From NCBI GenBank assembly GCA_023417815.1, contig JAEZEI010000083.1:1-54984 (forward strand): DNA of 54,984 nucleotides, read 5' to 3'. Numbering within the stretch: the stretch's first letter is position 1; the number at the start of each line of letters is the position of its first letter. The position numbers and the translations under genes were made by a program. Under the pieces are notes generated by a model. It worked only from the letters and a program-made list of their open reading frames with translations. It made no database searches and was not told where the DNA came from. Positions 1-8,515 of the stretch are shown piece by piece. This DNA is from Bacteroidota bacterium (lineage in GTDB: Bacteria; Bacteroidota; Bacteroidia; Chitinophagales; Chitinophagaceae).

Positions 1-325
<325 letters not shown>

Positions 326-351
326 AAATGTGTTGTTTGAACGTGACTAGT

Positions 352-427
352 TTAATTTCATTGGAAATTAACGTCAAATTCTAATTAATATTTGCGCTAA
401 CATTACCTTTTGTTAATCAATTGATTA
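352..427 (-). repeat. Inverted repeats in the 16S leader
   Basis: Two perfect palindromic elements lie in the transcribed leader between the proximal promoter and 16S: TTAATTTC-ATTG-GAAATTAA at 352-371 and TAATCAATTGATTA at 414-427. The first can form an 8-bp stem with a 4-base loop. Leader stems of this kind often take part in rRNA processing or antitermination; that role is inference here. Confidence 0.6.
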
Positions 428-496
428 TTGCTGCTGTTTCCAAACTTTCAAAGATCTTTATGACTCTCTTCGTCACCCCTTTTTTGATCGGGAGTG

Positions 497-528
497 CAAA
501 GGTAAATCGCTTTTTTATTCCACCCAAA
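497..528 (-). promoter_or_regulatory. rRNA operon promoter P1 (proximal)
   Basis: On the minus strand the sequence reads TTTG (525-528), 20 bases, then TACCTTTG (497-504). This matches the Bacteroidota primary sigma pattern (-33 TTTG, -7 TAnnTTTG). Transcription would start about 165 bases upstream of mature 16S. The surrounding GATCGGGAGTGCAAAGGTA block is nearly repeated at P2. Confidence 0.85.
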
Positions 529-611
529 TTTTTCTGATTTTTTTCCGGCTTTTTTCTCGCGAATCAACCGGCGTTTTCCCTTTGAAAAACCCTCATTTTT
601 GATTGGGAGTG

Positions 612-643
612 CAAAGGTATAACCGCTTCAGTTATCAACCAAA
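612..643 (-). promoter_or_regulatory. rRNA operon promoter P2
   Basis: Minus-strand TTTG (640-643), 20-base spacer, then TACCTTTG (612-619). It has the same spacing and the same initial-transcribed block (CACTCCCAATC against CACTCCCGATC) as P1, 115 bases away, so it looks like a duplicated promoter unit. Confidence 0.85.
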
Positions 644-729
644 TATTTTTTGCTTTTTAAACAACTTTTTTCGGAAGATTTCGGGGGCTTTTTTTCTAAG
701 AACTACCGCCTTTTTTCAAAAGCGGACGG

Positions 730-760
730 CAAAGATAGACAGGTTTACGTTACCTGCAAA
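730..760 (-). promoter_or_regulatory. rRNA operon promoter P3 (distal)
   Basis: Minus-strand TTTG (757-760), 19-base spacer, then TATCTTTG (730-737), about 118 bases upstream of P2. The core elements match the phylum consensus, but the flanks have diverged from P1 and P2. Confidence 0.75.
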
Positions 761-1056
761 ATGTTTTTGAAAGAATTGACGTAATTGTTTTGTTAAAGGA
801 GAGAATGATCCTCTCCATCAATCTTGACCTTAACCACTGTAACTCCCGCCCAATAAGGGGCTTGCTTCTATTAGGGCAGGCGCTTAATAAAATTAACCAG
901 GGATGGATAAAATATAAGGCGACGGATTTGGAGAAGTAAAATCGCGAATTAGGGGAATTGTCTTGTATTTGAAAATTGCCGAACTTGAAATTGGGGAGGA
1001 GGAATGGTGGACCCCGGGAGGAAATATATGGGTACTATAATAGTTTTCGGGCTTTA

Positions 1057-1788
1057 TCAATACTTCACTTCCACCAGAAACAACCCCTTTCCCGGAACAG
1101 AGAAATCTGCCCTCGTTACATCCCTGCTATCAATAATCTCCCGGAAATACTCTACATCCTTCTCCTGCCGCGCACAACGAAGCATTGTCCCCACCAGCCC
1201 GCGAACCATCCCACGCAGAAAACGATTGCCTGTTACACGATAAGCCATCCTTTCTCCATCCCTCCTCCAGATACTTTCCTTTATAGTGCACTCGAAAGTA
1301 TGTACCTGTGTATTGCGCTTGGAAAAGGTCTCAAAATCAGTATGAAACAATAGCTCGGAAGCATATTCATTCAACAGGAGAATATCCGTTTTAAACGGAA
1401 AAAAATAGGACCGGTCGTCGAGAAAGGGATCCTTGGCGGAATGAATATAATACTCGTAAGTGCGGGAAACAGCATCGAAACGGCAATGGGCATCGCTTTC
1501 CACCCCGTATATCCTCTTCACCACCACCTCTGCCGGCAGGATCGCATTAAGATGGTATACAGCTTTTACCATGTCGGTCTCTATAATATCCGTATCAAAA
1601 TGGAAAAAGTTGCTGAGCGCATGCACCCCGGCATCTGTGCGGCTCGACCCGGTGAGGTCAAAGTTCTGCCTGAAATATACCTTCAAAGCCTTTTCCACCT
1701 CCTCCTGAACGGTCAAAGCGTTGTCCTGCCGCTGAAACCCTGAAAATCCTGTGCCCTTATAATATACTTCCAGGAAATACCTCGCCAT
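1057..1788 (-). CDS. truA: tRNA pseudouridine(38-40) synthase TruA
   Basis: This cytoplasmic enzyme isomerises uridines 38-40 in the anticodon stem of many tRNAs. The 243-residue protein carries the hallmark GSSRTDAGVHA motif at residues 47-57, with the catalytic aspartate at Asp52. The N-terminal Y..Y.GT.F.GFQRQ strand and the C-terminal GNRFLRGMVRGLVGTML block that closes the active-site cleft are also present. Length is normal for the family (about 240-270). The start is the ATG at 1788, which shares its A with the TAA stop of the upstream DUF4476 gene, so the two are probably translationally coupled. No terminator is visible after the stop. Confidence 0.97.
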   Translation of the reverse strand: MARYFLEVYYKGTGFSGFQRQDNALTVQEEVEKALKVYFRQNFDLTGSSRTDAGVHALSNFFHFDTDIIETDMVKAVYHLNAILPAEVVVKRIYGVESDAHCRFDAVSRTYEYYIHSAKDPFLDDRSYFFPFKTDILLLNEYASELLFHTDFETFSKRNTQVHTFECTIKESIWRRDGERMAYRVTGNRFLRGMVRGLVGTMLRCARQEKDVEYFREIIDSRDVTRADFSVPGKGLFLVEVKY

Positions 1789-2990
1789 TATTTGCGGATC
1801 ATTGCTTCGAAGCGGGTTATATAATAAGGATCTTTTAGCTCTGAAACCAGGGAAGGGAAGTTTGAAAAATCATGAACGGAGGGATACGCAGCATCGAAGA
1901 ACATGTATTTTCCTGCATCATCCAGGAATAAAGCCGAAAGGTGCTTAACCTGCTCCACGCTGTAGCACCGGCTGCGAAAGTCTTTACGAGCCGCATCAAC
2001 CATACTTTCAGCACTTCTCTTACCTGCCATATTCTTACGAAGCTTTAAAAAATCCCTGTCGTCAGCATTGGACCTGCAGTTTGAATTCGGGATGGTTATT
2101 GACGGGGGCTGGCTTTCCTGTTGCACCGAAACTTCGGTTTGCTTCGCTACGCTGTCCGTAGCCAGGTCCATTTCAATAAATTCTGGTTCTTTCGTCTTCT
2201 CCTTATCCTTTCCTTTCTTTTTCGCTGGGTCGGCAGCTTTCCCAATTACAGGATCCTTTTTAGCCGCAACAGGTTCTGAAACGGGCTGTTTTTCCTTCAC
2301 ATCCGCTTCTTTCCTGGGGGCTGGTATAAATATCCTGATCGTATCGGAGGTATTCCCGCTATTGTCGAGGTAAACTATATCGATCCCCTCATCGGAACTC
2401 GTTGATAAGAGCTTTTGAATGGATCCTGGCTGGGACGCAGCCTCTTTAGGCACTACTGTCATGGCCGGCTCAGTCTCTTCTTTAACTTCTTTAACCTCCT
2501 TTACCGGTTCCTCTTTCTTTACAATTGCTGGCGCAGACTTGTCAACCACTGCAACCGGAGTGGAAAGATCAGCTCCTACCACCTGTGAGAGTGTGCCGGC
2601 AAAAGAATCATCTTCAGGAACCTGGCCCTGTGTCTTGCCGGGTCCTGCATTCGCCATGGTAACATCGAGCGATTGTAAATTGAATAACCCCCAGCCTTTC
2701 TCTCCAAAATTCTTAAGCATATACCCTGCATCCCTGCTATCTATTGTAACGGATACATTCTGCAGCGGCCATTCGTTTTTCGGGAAACCTACGGTAAGAT
2801 CATACCGCCCATCCTTAAGTTTAGGAATTATAACATATCCTGAATTGGAAGAACTGTAAACCACGTTATTGACCCTCACATAAAAAGGCTGGCTGTTCTC
2901 CGTCTGGATATACAGGAACCTGTTTTGTTGTGCGGTCAGATCAACACAAAAAATGAGGGAAAAAGAAAGGATCAGGCTGAAAATTCTCAT
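1788..2990 (-). CDS. Secreted DUF4476 domain protein, low-complexity middle
   Basis: The 400-residue protein begins with a signal peptide (about residues 1-20, ending in LTAQ). An N-terminal beta-rich region (20-110) contains PFYVRVNNVVYSSS and a YDLTVGFP strand, similar in style to the starts of the other DUF4476 proteins in this window. Residues about 120-300 are a Lys/Glu/Pro-rich linker with no visible fold. The last 95 residues form a compact helical domain (DFLKLRKNM, VEQVKHLSALF, KYMFFDAAYPSV) that matches the DUF4476 layout of repeated helices with a Y..F.DAA core. Function is unknown; the protein is likely periplasmic or surface exposed. The TAATG overlap with truA puts the two in one transcript. 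A possible -7 box (TAATTTTG, 3007-3014) lies upstream. The DUF4476 call is less certain here than for the two paralogs. Confidence 0.8.
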   Translation of the reverse strand: MRIFSLILSFSLIFCVDLTAQQNRFLYIQTENSQPFYVRVNNVVYSSSNSGYVIIPKLKDGRYDLTVGFPKNEWPLQNVSVTIDSRDAGYMLKNFGEKGWGLFNLQSLDVTMANAGPGKTQGQVPEDDSFAGTLSQVVGADLSTPVAVVDKSAPAIVKKEEPVKEVKEVKEETEPAMTVVPKEAASQPGSIQKLLSTSSDEGIDIVYLDNSGNTSDTIRIFIPAPRKEADVKEKQPVSEPVAAKKDPVIGKAADPAKKKGKDKEKTKEPEFIEMDLATDSVAKQTEVSVQQESQPPSITIPNSNCRSNADDRDFLKLRKNMAGKRSAESMVDAARKDFRSRCYSVEQVKHLSALFLDDAGKYMFFDAAYPSVHDFSNFPSLVSELKDPYYITRFEAMIRK

Positions 2991-3006
2991 TTCAATAATT
3001 GTTTAA

Positions 3007-3014
3007 CAAAATTA
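3007..3014 (-). promoter_or_regulatory. Possible -7 element for DUF4476-truA
   Basis: TAATTTTG on the minus strand matches TAnnTTTG and lies 17 bases upstream of the start codon. No convincing TTG is seen at the -33 distance, so the call is weak. Confidence 0.35.
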
Positions 3015-3103
3015 CACTTAAATATGCACTTGCCATTTATAATAAACAACTCCTGCAATGCAGGGTAGTCCATATTTTTACATCAATAAACCCTATTTGA
3101 TTT

Positions 3104-5533
3104 ATGAAGAGAATTCTTATTGCCCTGGCAATAACATTATCCCCGGCAATGATGTTTGCCCAACAGGGACCCCAGGATACATCGTGGAAGAAAGTTTACC
3201 GCGAATCATACCCGGTTGTGAATTCGATTGTTCACACCAAACTCGACGTTGTTCTTGACTTTCCCAAGGCTTACCTGCATGGTAAGGAATGGCTAACGCT
3301 TAAACCCCACTTCTATCCTACTGATTCAGTGAGGCTTGACGCAAAAGGAATGGAAATAAGAGAAGTTTCACTTGTTAGCGGCAACACCAAAAAGCCCCTG
3401 AAGTACAAATATGATGGCAGGGAATTGCGGATAACGCTCGACAAGACCTATACCCGCAACGACAAGTACACGTTATACTTTGATTATACGGCAAAACCAG
3501 ATGAATTCGATGCACAGGGAAGTGCCGCTATCACTGATGCTAAAGGCCTGTACTTTATCAATCCACGTGGCGAGGAAAAGAACAAGCCTACCCAGGTTTG
3601 GACGCAGGGAGAAACCGAGGCCAGTAGTGTTTGGTTCATTACTATTGATAAACCTAACATGAAAACTACGCAGGAAATAAGCATTACAGTTCCTGAGAAA
3701 TATGTTACCCTCAGCAATGGACTTCTCACTTCGCAGAAAAAGAATTCTAATGGAACACGCACGGATACATGGTCGCAGACCCTGCCCCACGCACCTTACC
3801 TGTTTTTCCTGGGTGCAGGTGAATTCTCAATTATCAAGGAAAATTATAAGGGCAAGGAAGTAAGTTATTATGTAGAAAAGGAATGGGCTCCCTATGCAAA
3901 AGGGATCTTCGGGAATACTCCTGAAATGATCAGGTTCTTTGAAGAACAACTGCAGGTGCCTTTCCCATGGGCCAAATACGCACAATTTGTAGGAAGGGAT
4001 TATGTAAGCGGAGCGATGGAGAATACTACCGCTACGATACACCAGGAAAGCGCTTATCAAAACAACCGTCAGCTCGCCGACGGGAATCACTGGGAAGAAA
4101 CCATTGCACATGAATTGTTCCATCAATGGTTTGGAGACCTTGTAACTGCTGAAAGCTGGAGCCATCTCACGGTAAATGAAAGTTTCGCTAATTACAGCGA
4201 ATACCTGTGGGATGAATATAAGTACGGGAAAGACTTTGCTGATGCCCACCATGTATCTGATATGAATGGCTATATGATGAGCGGAAGTGAACACAAGCAC
4301 CTGGTAAGGCATTTTTATGCAGACAAGGAAGATATGTTTGATGCCGTGAGCTATAACAAAGGTGGCCGTATACTTCACATGCTTCGTAACTATGTAGGAG
4401 ATGATGCATTCTGGGCCTCCCTGAACAACTACCTTACCACCAATAAATTCAAGGCCGGTGAAGCACACCAGGTAAGGCTTGCATTTGAAGAAGTTACCGG
4501 GAAGGACCTTTCATGGTTCTGGGATCAGTGGTACTACAACAATGGTCATCCAAAACTTAAGATCAGTTATAATTATGATGTAGCGGGAAAGACCCTGGTA
4601 ATAGTAGAGCAAACACAGCCAGGAAGAATTTTCAGGCTTCCGGTTGCAGTGGATATTTATGCAAATGGTGCAAGAACAAGACATAATGTTTGGGTGGATG
4701 ATAAAGTTGATTCCCTTTGGTTCGACACACCTGTAAAACCTGAACTGGTAAATTTTGATGCGGAAAAGATCCTGCTGGCTGAAAAGACAGATAATAAGAC
4801 GGAATCTAATTTCATCGCACAATGGAAGTATGCCAGGAATTATATTGACAGAAAGGAAGCCATAGATTTCTTTGCAAAGAATACAATGCCTGAGATCGCA
4901 AAGGGATTGAATGATAAATATCCCGGCATTAAGATCCTGACCATGCAGAAACTGGCAGCAACTCCTTATAAAACCGATGCCGTAGTTCTTTCAACCATTG
5001 AAGACCTTGCTAAAACAAGTCGTGATAAGAAGACCAAGGCTGCAGCGATACGCTACCTTGTAAAGAATGGTGATGCGAAATACCTGCCGATCTATCGTAC
5101 GGCTGTTACTGACTCTTCTTACTCTGTTGCGGGTGCGGCACTTGAAGGATTAGCTACGGGGGATAAGGCAAATGCATACACGCTTGCCAAAAAATATGCT
5201 TCCGATGCAAAAGGTGCCCTGGGAACGGTGATCAATGATATCCTTCTTTCAGAAGGAAACGAAGCAGATTTTGATTTCATACACCAGATGTACAATGATG
5301 CTCCACTGAGCTTTGAAAAGGTTGGGCTCACCAATAAATTCGCTGATTATCTTACCAAAGTAAGTGATCTTGAAAAGGTGAAACAGGGAGTTGATGCGGT
5401 TATGTCATTCCGAAATGCTATACCGGCCGCTTACCGTGGCGCTGTTGACCCGTCGTTCAAAGCTGCCCTAGGTAAAGTAGGTAAAGCCAAAGGCGCAGAG
5501 ATCGAGAATTATATCAATGAGAAATTCAAATAA
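3104..5533 (+). CDS. M1 family zinc aminopeptidase, secreted
   Basis: This zinc metallopeptidase removes N-terminal amino acids from peptides. The 809-residue protein has a signal peptide (residues 1-19, ending AMMFAQ), so it acts in the periplasm or outside the cell. The substrate-binding GAMEN motif is at residues 303-307. The zinc site HELFH is at 336-340, with the third ligand Glu359 exactly 18 residues on (VNES), which is the complete HExxH-x18-E signature. The N-terminal beta-sandwich (about 25-240) and C-terminal helical repeat region (about 570-809, HEAT-like) are both present, so the enzyme looks intact. The gene stands alone, divergent from the DUF4476-truA unit, and ends at a bidirectional terminator at 5550-5575. 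Confidence 0.96.
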   Translation: MKRILIALAITLSPAMMFAQQGPQDTSWKKVYRESYPVVNSIVHTKLDVVLDFPKAYLHGKEWLTLKPHFYPTDSVRLDAKGMEIREVSLVSGNTKKPLKYKYDGRELRITLDKTYTRNDKYTLYFDYTAKPDEFDAQGSAAITDAKGLYFINPRGEEKNKPTQVWTQGETEASSVWFITIDKPNMKTTQEISITVPEKYVTLSNGLLTSQKKNSNGTRTDTWSQTLPHAPYLFFLGAGEFSIIKENYKGKEVSYYVEKEWAPYAKGIFGNTPEMIRFFEEQLQVPFPWAKYAQFVGRDYVSGAMENTTATIHQESAYQNNRQLADGNHWEETIAHELFHQWFGDLVTAESWSHLTVNESFANYSEYLWDEYKYGKDFADAHHVSDMNGYMMSGSEHKHLVRHFYADKEDMFDAVSYNKGGRILHMLRNYVGDDAFWASLNNYLTTNKFKAGEAHQVRLAFEEVTGKDLSWFWDQWYYNNGHPKLKISYNYDVAGKTLVIVEQTQPGRIFRLPVAVDIYANGARTRHNVWVDDKVDSLWFDTPVKPELVNFDAEKILLAEKTDNKTESNFIAQWKYARNYIDRKEAIDFFAKNTMPEIAKGLNDKYPGIKILTMQKLAATPYKTDAVVLSTIEDLAKTSRDKKTKAAAIRYLVKNGDAKYLPIYRTAVTDSSYSVAGAALEGLATGDKANAYTLAKKYASDAKGALGTVINDILLSEGNEADFDFIHQMYNDAPLSFEKVGLTNKFADYLTKVSDLEKVKQGVDAVMSFRNAIPAAYRGAVDPSFKAALGKVGKAKGAEIENYINEKFK

Positions 5534-5549
5534 GGATCTCTGGAAAAAT

Positions 5550-5575
5550 AAAAAGGGAGCAATGCTCCCTTTTTT
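5550..5575. terminator. Bidirectional intrinsic terminator
   Basis: A GGGAGC-AAT-GCTCCC hairpin is flanked by A5 on the left and T6 on the right, so it works in both directions. It sits between the convergent aminopeptidase (+) and TPM-domain (-) genes. Confidence 0.9.
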
Positions 5576-5588
5576 AATGCTTTTACTT

Positions 5589-6371
5589 TTACCAGCTTCC
5601 ACTGGCGCCGCCACCTCCAAAGCCACCGCCACCAAATCCTCCGAAGCCACCACCTCCTCCGCCGAATCCACCGCCACCAAAGCTGCCACCACCTCTTCCA
5701 CTGCCAAGACTTCCCAATATATGACCAATGATAAATGGATCAAGCCCCCTGGTGCCCCTGCGGCTGGAATATTGACCACCTCTTCCTCCGCCGCCCCTGG
5801 ACATTATGAATAATACTATAAGCACAATAATGATGAATGGAAGAACACCAGGACCCTTTCCTGATTCCCTGTTGCGGGGAACTTTATATTTCCCTTCGAT
5901 CGCTTTTATAATCGCTTCAACTCCTTCCGAGATCCCACGGTAATAATCATCGCCCCGGAAATTGGGAACGATCACATCCTGGATGATATGACTTGCTGTA
6001 ACATCAGGAAGCGCTCCTTCTACACCATACCCGGTTGCGATATTCAGTTTCCGGTTCTTTTTCGCAATGAGCAATACCACGCCATTATCAAATTCAGCAC
6101 CGCCTACTCCCCATTTACGGGCAAGCTCTAGGTTATAATCTGCTACATCATAATTACCCAGGTCATCAATTATAACAACAGCCACCTGGTTGGATGTGCT
6201 GTCATCAAACGCCACCAGTCTTCTTTCAAGAGTTGCAACCTGGTCGGGAGTAAGTGTATTAGTAAAATCGTTCACCAGCCTGGGCGGGTTTGGTTTCGCA
6301 GGAATTACCTGCGACAATGCAGCCTGGAAGGTTAGAACCAGCAGAAAGAATATTATCCCTTTAAATTTCAT
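5589..6371 (-). CDS. TPM domain protein with glycine-rich tail (YgcG-like)
   Basis: The 260-residue protein has a signal peptide (1-20), then a TPM (DUF477) domain at about 30-160 with the typical VNDFTNTLTPDQ start, the VAVVIIDD strand, the RKWGVG motif and the RKLNIATGYGVEG motif. One membrane helix follows (about 175-190), then an extreme Gly/Phe/Ser tail (192-260) built of GGGGFGG units. This layout is the YgcG type; TPM domains have been linked to membrane-protein quality control and phosphatase-like activity in other organisms, but the role in Bacteroidota is not settled. It is the last gene of a LemA-LemA-TPM-TPM operon, eight bases after the previous gene. Confidence 0.93.
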   Translation of the reverse strand: MKFKGIIFFLLVLTFQAALSQVIPAKPNPPRLVNDFTNTLTPDQVATLERRLVAFDDSTSNQVAVVIIDDLGNYDVADYNLELARKWGVGGAEFDNGVVLLIAKKNRKLNIATGYGVEGALPDVTASHIIQDVIVPNFRGDDYYRGISEGVEAIIKAIEGKYKVPRNRESGKGPGVLPFIIIVLIVLFIMSRGGGGRGGQYSSRRGTRGLDPFIIGHILGSLGSGRGGGSFGGGGFGGGGGGFGGFGGGGFGGGGASGSW

Positions 6372-6379
6372 TTCAGTTT

Positions 6380-6835
6380 TTAGTGCCCGAACACGATCTC
6401 GTCGGGTAATTCATTTTTATCTTCCGCAGCTATATAAGGAAACTTTTCGCTTAATGTATCTCCTACGTGTAGTACACAGTGCATAATACCGTCGGCGAGA
6501 TGATTATCCCTGAAATACCCGAGCATATGCTTTACTTCCTGTTCCCAATATTCTTTCCCTACAGCATTATGTATGCCTTCATCTCCATATAAAGCCACCT
6601 CATGATCCTTGTACGCTATATAAAGTAATACAGCATTGCGATGATGGGTATTTTCCATCTTCAAGCCCAGGAAGACCTCGGCGGCCCTCTCAAGCGGATC
6701 TACCAAAGGGTTCCGCGATTCAATGAAAACCCTGATTTCGCCACTGGTCCGTTTCTCGCATGCACGAATGGCCGAAACGATCTTTTCATTATCGTCCGGG
6801 GAGAAAAAAGGTTTCTTATTGGAAAATATACCCAC
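6380..6835 (-). CDS. TPM domain protein, short cytosolic form
   Basis: The 151-residue protein is a second TPM (DUF477) domain without signal peptide or membrane helix. It shares with its neighbour the E..TSGEIRVFIE strand, the RNAVLLYIAYKDHEVALYGD core and the late GI.H.V..VGD block. The start is GTG at 6835, three bases after the upstream LemA stop (TAG TAA GTG); no in-frame ATG lies near, and a later start would cut into the domain. Pairing of a membrane TPM protein with a soluble one behind lemA genes is common in Bacteroidota. A role with LemA at the membrane is likely but unproven. Confidence 0.9.
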   Translation of the reverse strand: MGIFSNKKPFFSPDDNEKIVSAIRACEKRTSGEIRVFIESRNPLVDPLERAAEVFLGLKMENTHHRNAVLLYIAYKDHEVALYGDEGIHNAVGKEYWEQEVKHMLGYFRDNHLADGIMHCVLHVGDTLSEKFPYIAAEDKNELPDEIVFGH

Positions 6836-6838
6836 TTA

Positions 6839-7405
6839 CTAAAATTTTATTTCAACTGCCCTGTCAGCACCTTCAACGGACGAGAATCCCTCCCTGGGAG
6901 GAAAACCAAGCAGGGATGCTATCAGGTTGGTTGGAAAACTTTTTACCGAACTGTTATAATCCGCCACGGCAACATTAAAATCTTTCCTGGCCACCTTTAT
7001 CCTGCGCTCTGTACCTGCCAGGTCGACCTGGAGATCTGAAAAAGCCCTTGTTCCCTGCAATTGCGGATATGCTTCCGAGGAAATGATCAACCGGTTCAGG
7101 TTCTGGGCAAGTCCATCCTGAACCTCTGTTTGCCTTTCAAATGAGCCGGCATCAATTGTCACCGGTGTACTGGCCCTCGCTTTGGCGATCATTTCCATTG
7201 TTGTTCTTTCAAACTCCGCACTTCCCTTTACCAGGCTTACAACATTGGGGATCAGGTCAAGACGCCTTTGATAAACACTTTGCACCTCGTTCCAACGAAA
7301 GTTCACCTCCTCTTCCTTTTTCACAAGACGGTTATAGGAAATGGCTATCCATCCCGCCAGTACAACAACAATAACGGACAGTATAATAACACCTCTCTTT
7401 TTCAT
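6839..7405 (-). CDS. LemA family protein (second copy)
   Basis: The 188-residue protein has an N-terminal membrane helix (residues 4-24) with a YNRLVKKEEEVN continuation, typical of LemA. The helical domain contains the family's W..V...YQRR.DLIPN.V..VKG block, the A.A..... LNRL..S.EAYPQL region, and a C-terminal VADYNSSVKSFPTNLIASL motif. LemA proteins are small membrane-anchored helical bundles of unknown biochemical role, usually found with TPM proteins or a metalloprotease. The ATG overlaps the TGA of the first LemA gene by one base (TGATG), showing translational coupling. It is about 35-40% similar by eye to its neighbour, so the pair is a tandem duplication. Confidence 0.95.
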   Translation of the reverse strand: MKKRGVIILSVIVVVLAGWIAISYNRLVKKEEEVNFRWNEVQSVYQRRLDLIPNVVSLVKGSAEFERTTMEMIAKARASTPVTIDAGSFERQTEVQDGLAQNLNRLIISSEAYPQLQGTRAFSDLQVDLAGTERRIKVARKDFNVAVADYNSSVKSFPTNLIASLLGFPPREGFSSVEGADRAVEIKF

Positions 7406-7989
7406 CAGAACTGCACTTTTGGAGCTGTGCTGGCGCCTTCATCTGCTTTAAATCCTTCCTTGGCTTTGAATCCAAACAGTCCGCCAAGAATATTCATCGG
7501 GAAAGATCGAACTTTGGTGTTGTAAAGGTTTATCTGTTCGTTGAAATCCATTCTCGCTTTCCTGATGTCGCCTTCAATAGCGCCCAGTTCTGTCTGGAGC
7601 TGGCGGAAATTTTCAGTAGCCCTCAATTGCGGGTAGGCTTCCACGGTAGCCAGTAACCTGCTTAATGCGCCTGTCAACTGCCCTTGTGCCGCCTGGAATT
7701 GCGCAATATTTTCCGGGGTCAGGTTTTCCGCGTTTATATTTACCCTTGATGCATTGGCGCGCGCTTCGGTAACCGCGGTCAAGGTTCCCTGTTCAAATTC
7801 TGCAGCACCTTTTACAGTAGCAACCAGGTTATCTACAAGGTCAAATCTTTTCTGGTATTCTGTCTGAACATTGTTCCATGCTTTCTTTACGTTCTCATCC
7901 TGCTTAACAAGACTGTTATAGCCATTGCAGCCCATAAAAACCAGGACAGCCAGTAGGCCAAGAATAACGATGGTAGTAATACTTTTCAT
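7405..7989 (-). CDS. LemA family protein (first copy)
   Basis: The 194-residue protein starts with a hydrophobic segment (about 4-22) that ends in a VFMGCNGYN stretch; the Cys21 could also serve as a lipobox cysteine, so a lipoprotein anchor is possible. The conserved LemA features follow: NSLVKQDENVKKAWNNV, EYQKRFDLVDNLVATVKGAA, LSRLLATVEAYPQLRA and NLYNTKVRSFPMNILGGLFG. It is the first gene of the four-gene LemA/TPM operon; no consensus -7 box is obvious in the 80 bases upstream. Confidence 0.95.
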   Translation of the reverse strand: MKSITTIVILGLLAVLVFMGCNGYNSLVKQDENVKKAWNNVQTEYQKRFDLVDNLVATVKGAAEFEQGTLTAVTEARANASRVNINAENLTPENIAQFQAAQGQLTGALSRLLATVEAYPQLRATENFRQLQTELGAIEGDIRKARMDFNEQINLYNTKVRSFPMNILGGLFGFKAKEGFKADEGASTAPKVQF

Positions 7990-8074
7990 TTGTGAATTGG
8001 TTGATTTATTGAATTAGTTTGAGTTGGATGAACGCTTCTCTTCCAGCTTTTTAATATAGTTGATCATCGATTTT

Positions 8075-8470
8075 TTATATCCCCCGGGCCCAATAGTCCA
8101 ACTGATATATACGACCGGTTTGCCTGTCGAGCACACCATATTTATAATCGGTAGTTGGTGGAAACCTGTCCCTTCCTATAGTTCGCCCCGGTTTAAAATT
8201 TGTCATGATCATCATTACATAACGGTATTTCTCCTTGTCTTTAAACCGGGACCCATCCTCCTTCTCTACGATCTCATAGTTTCCTTTGTAATATTTTTCC
8301 AGGCTTTCCTCCAGGCATTTGCTTACCTGGCGGGTTTCTGCATCTCTTACAAGCAAAACTTCGCTGGCTTTCCCAAGTTCGGGCGGAACTTCCTCCTTGT
8401 CATTTTTCTTTTGAGCGAAAGAGGTTGACAGGATAAGGCCTGACAGTAAAAGTGTGATTATTTTTTTCAC
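8075..8470 (-). CDS. Small secreted protein of unknown function, likely 3' frameshift
   Basis: I do not recognise the family. The 131-residue product starts at GTG (8470) with a clear signal peptide (MKKIITLLLSGLILSTSFAQ). The mature part is charged and ends LDYWARGI before a TAA at 8075-8077. The stop follows a G5 run (CCCCC on the plus strand, 8082-8086). If that run were one base shorter, translation would continue in frame as GYKKSMINYIKKLEEKR to a TAA at 8014, adding about 20 basic, helix-forming residues. This suggests either a sequencing or assembly slip or a real recent frameshift. The gene lies between pgk and the LemA operon on the same strand and may be transcribed on its own. Confidence 0.7.
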   Translation of the reverse strand: MKKIITLLLSGLILSTSFAQKKNDKEEVPPELGKASEVLLVRDAETRQVSKCLEESLEKYYKGNYEIVEKEDGSRFKDKEKYRYVMMIMTNFKPGRTIGRDRFPPTTDYKYGVLDRQTGRIYQLDYWARGI

Positions 8471-8515
8471 GTTAAAAAGATTGTCCTTACAAGATAATGA
8501 ACTGTTCAGATATCA

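Larger units (their letters stand above)
326..1056. other. Intergenic region between 16S rRNA and truA
   Basis: This gene-free stretch of about 730 bases holds the rRNA leader (326-490), three tandem rRNA promoters (497-760) and a non-coding tail (761-1056). The tail has a short hairpin at 798-816 (GGAGAG/CTCTCC) and a weak GCCCAATA/TATTAGGGC stem near 848-886, but neither has a T-tract. Short open frames at 976-1353 have no family resemblance and mostly overlap truA antisense. I see no terminator behind truA. Confidence 0.7.

Noticed and set aside
976..1353. Plus-strand open frames near the truA end
   Set aside because: They mainly lie antisense to truA, have no signal, domain or promoter support, and truA is certain.
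3827..4468. 213-residue minus-strand open frame inside the M1 aminopeptidase gene
   Set aside because: The plus-strand frame has the complete zinc and GAMEN motifs over this region; the antisense frame has no recognisable features.
5468..5813. Ala/Ser/Val-rich open frames opposite and next to the Gly-rich tail of the TPM protein
   Set aside because: Low-complexity shadows of GGC/GGT-rich codons.
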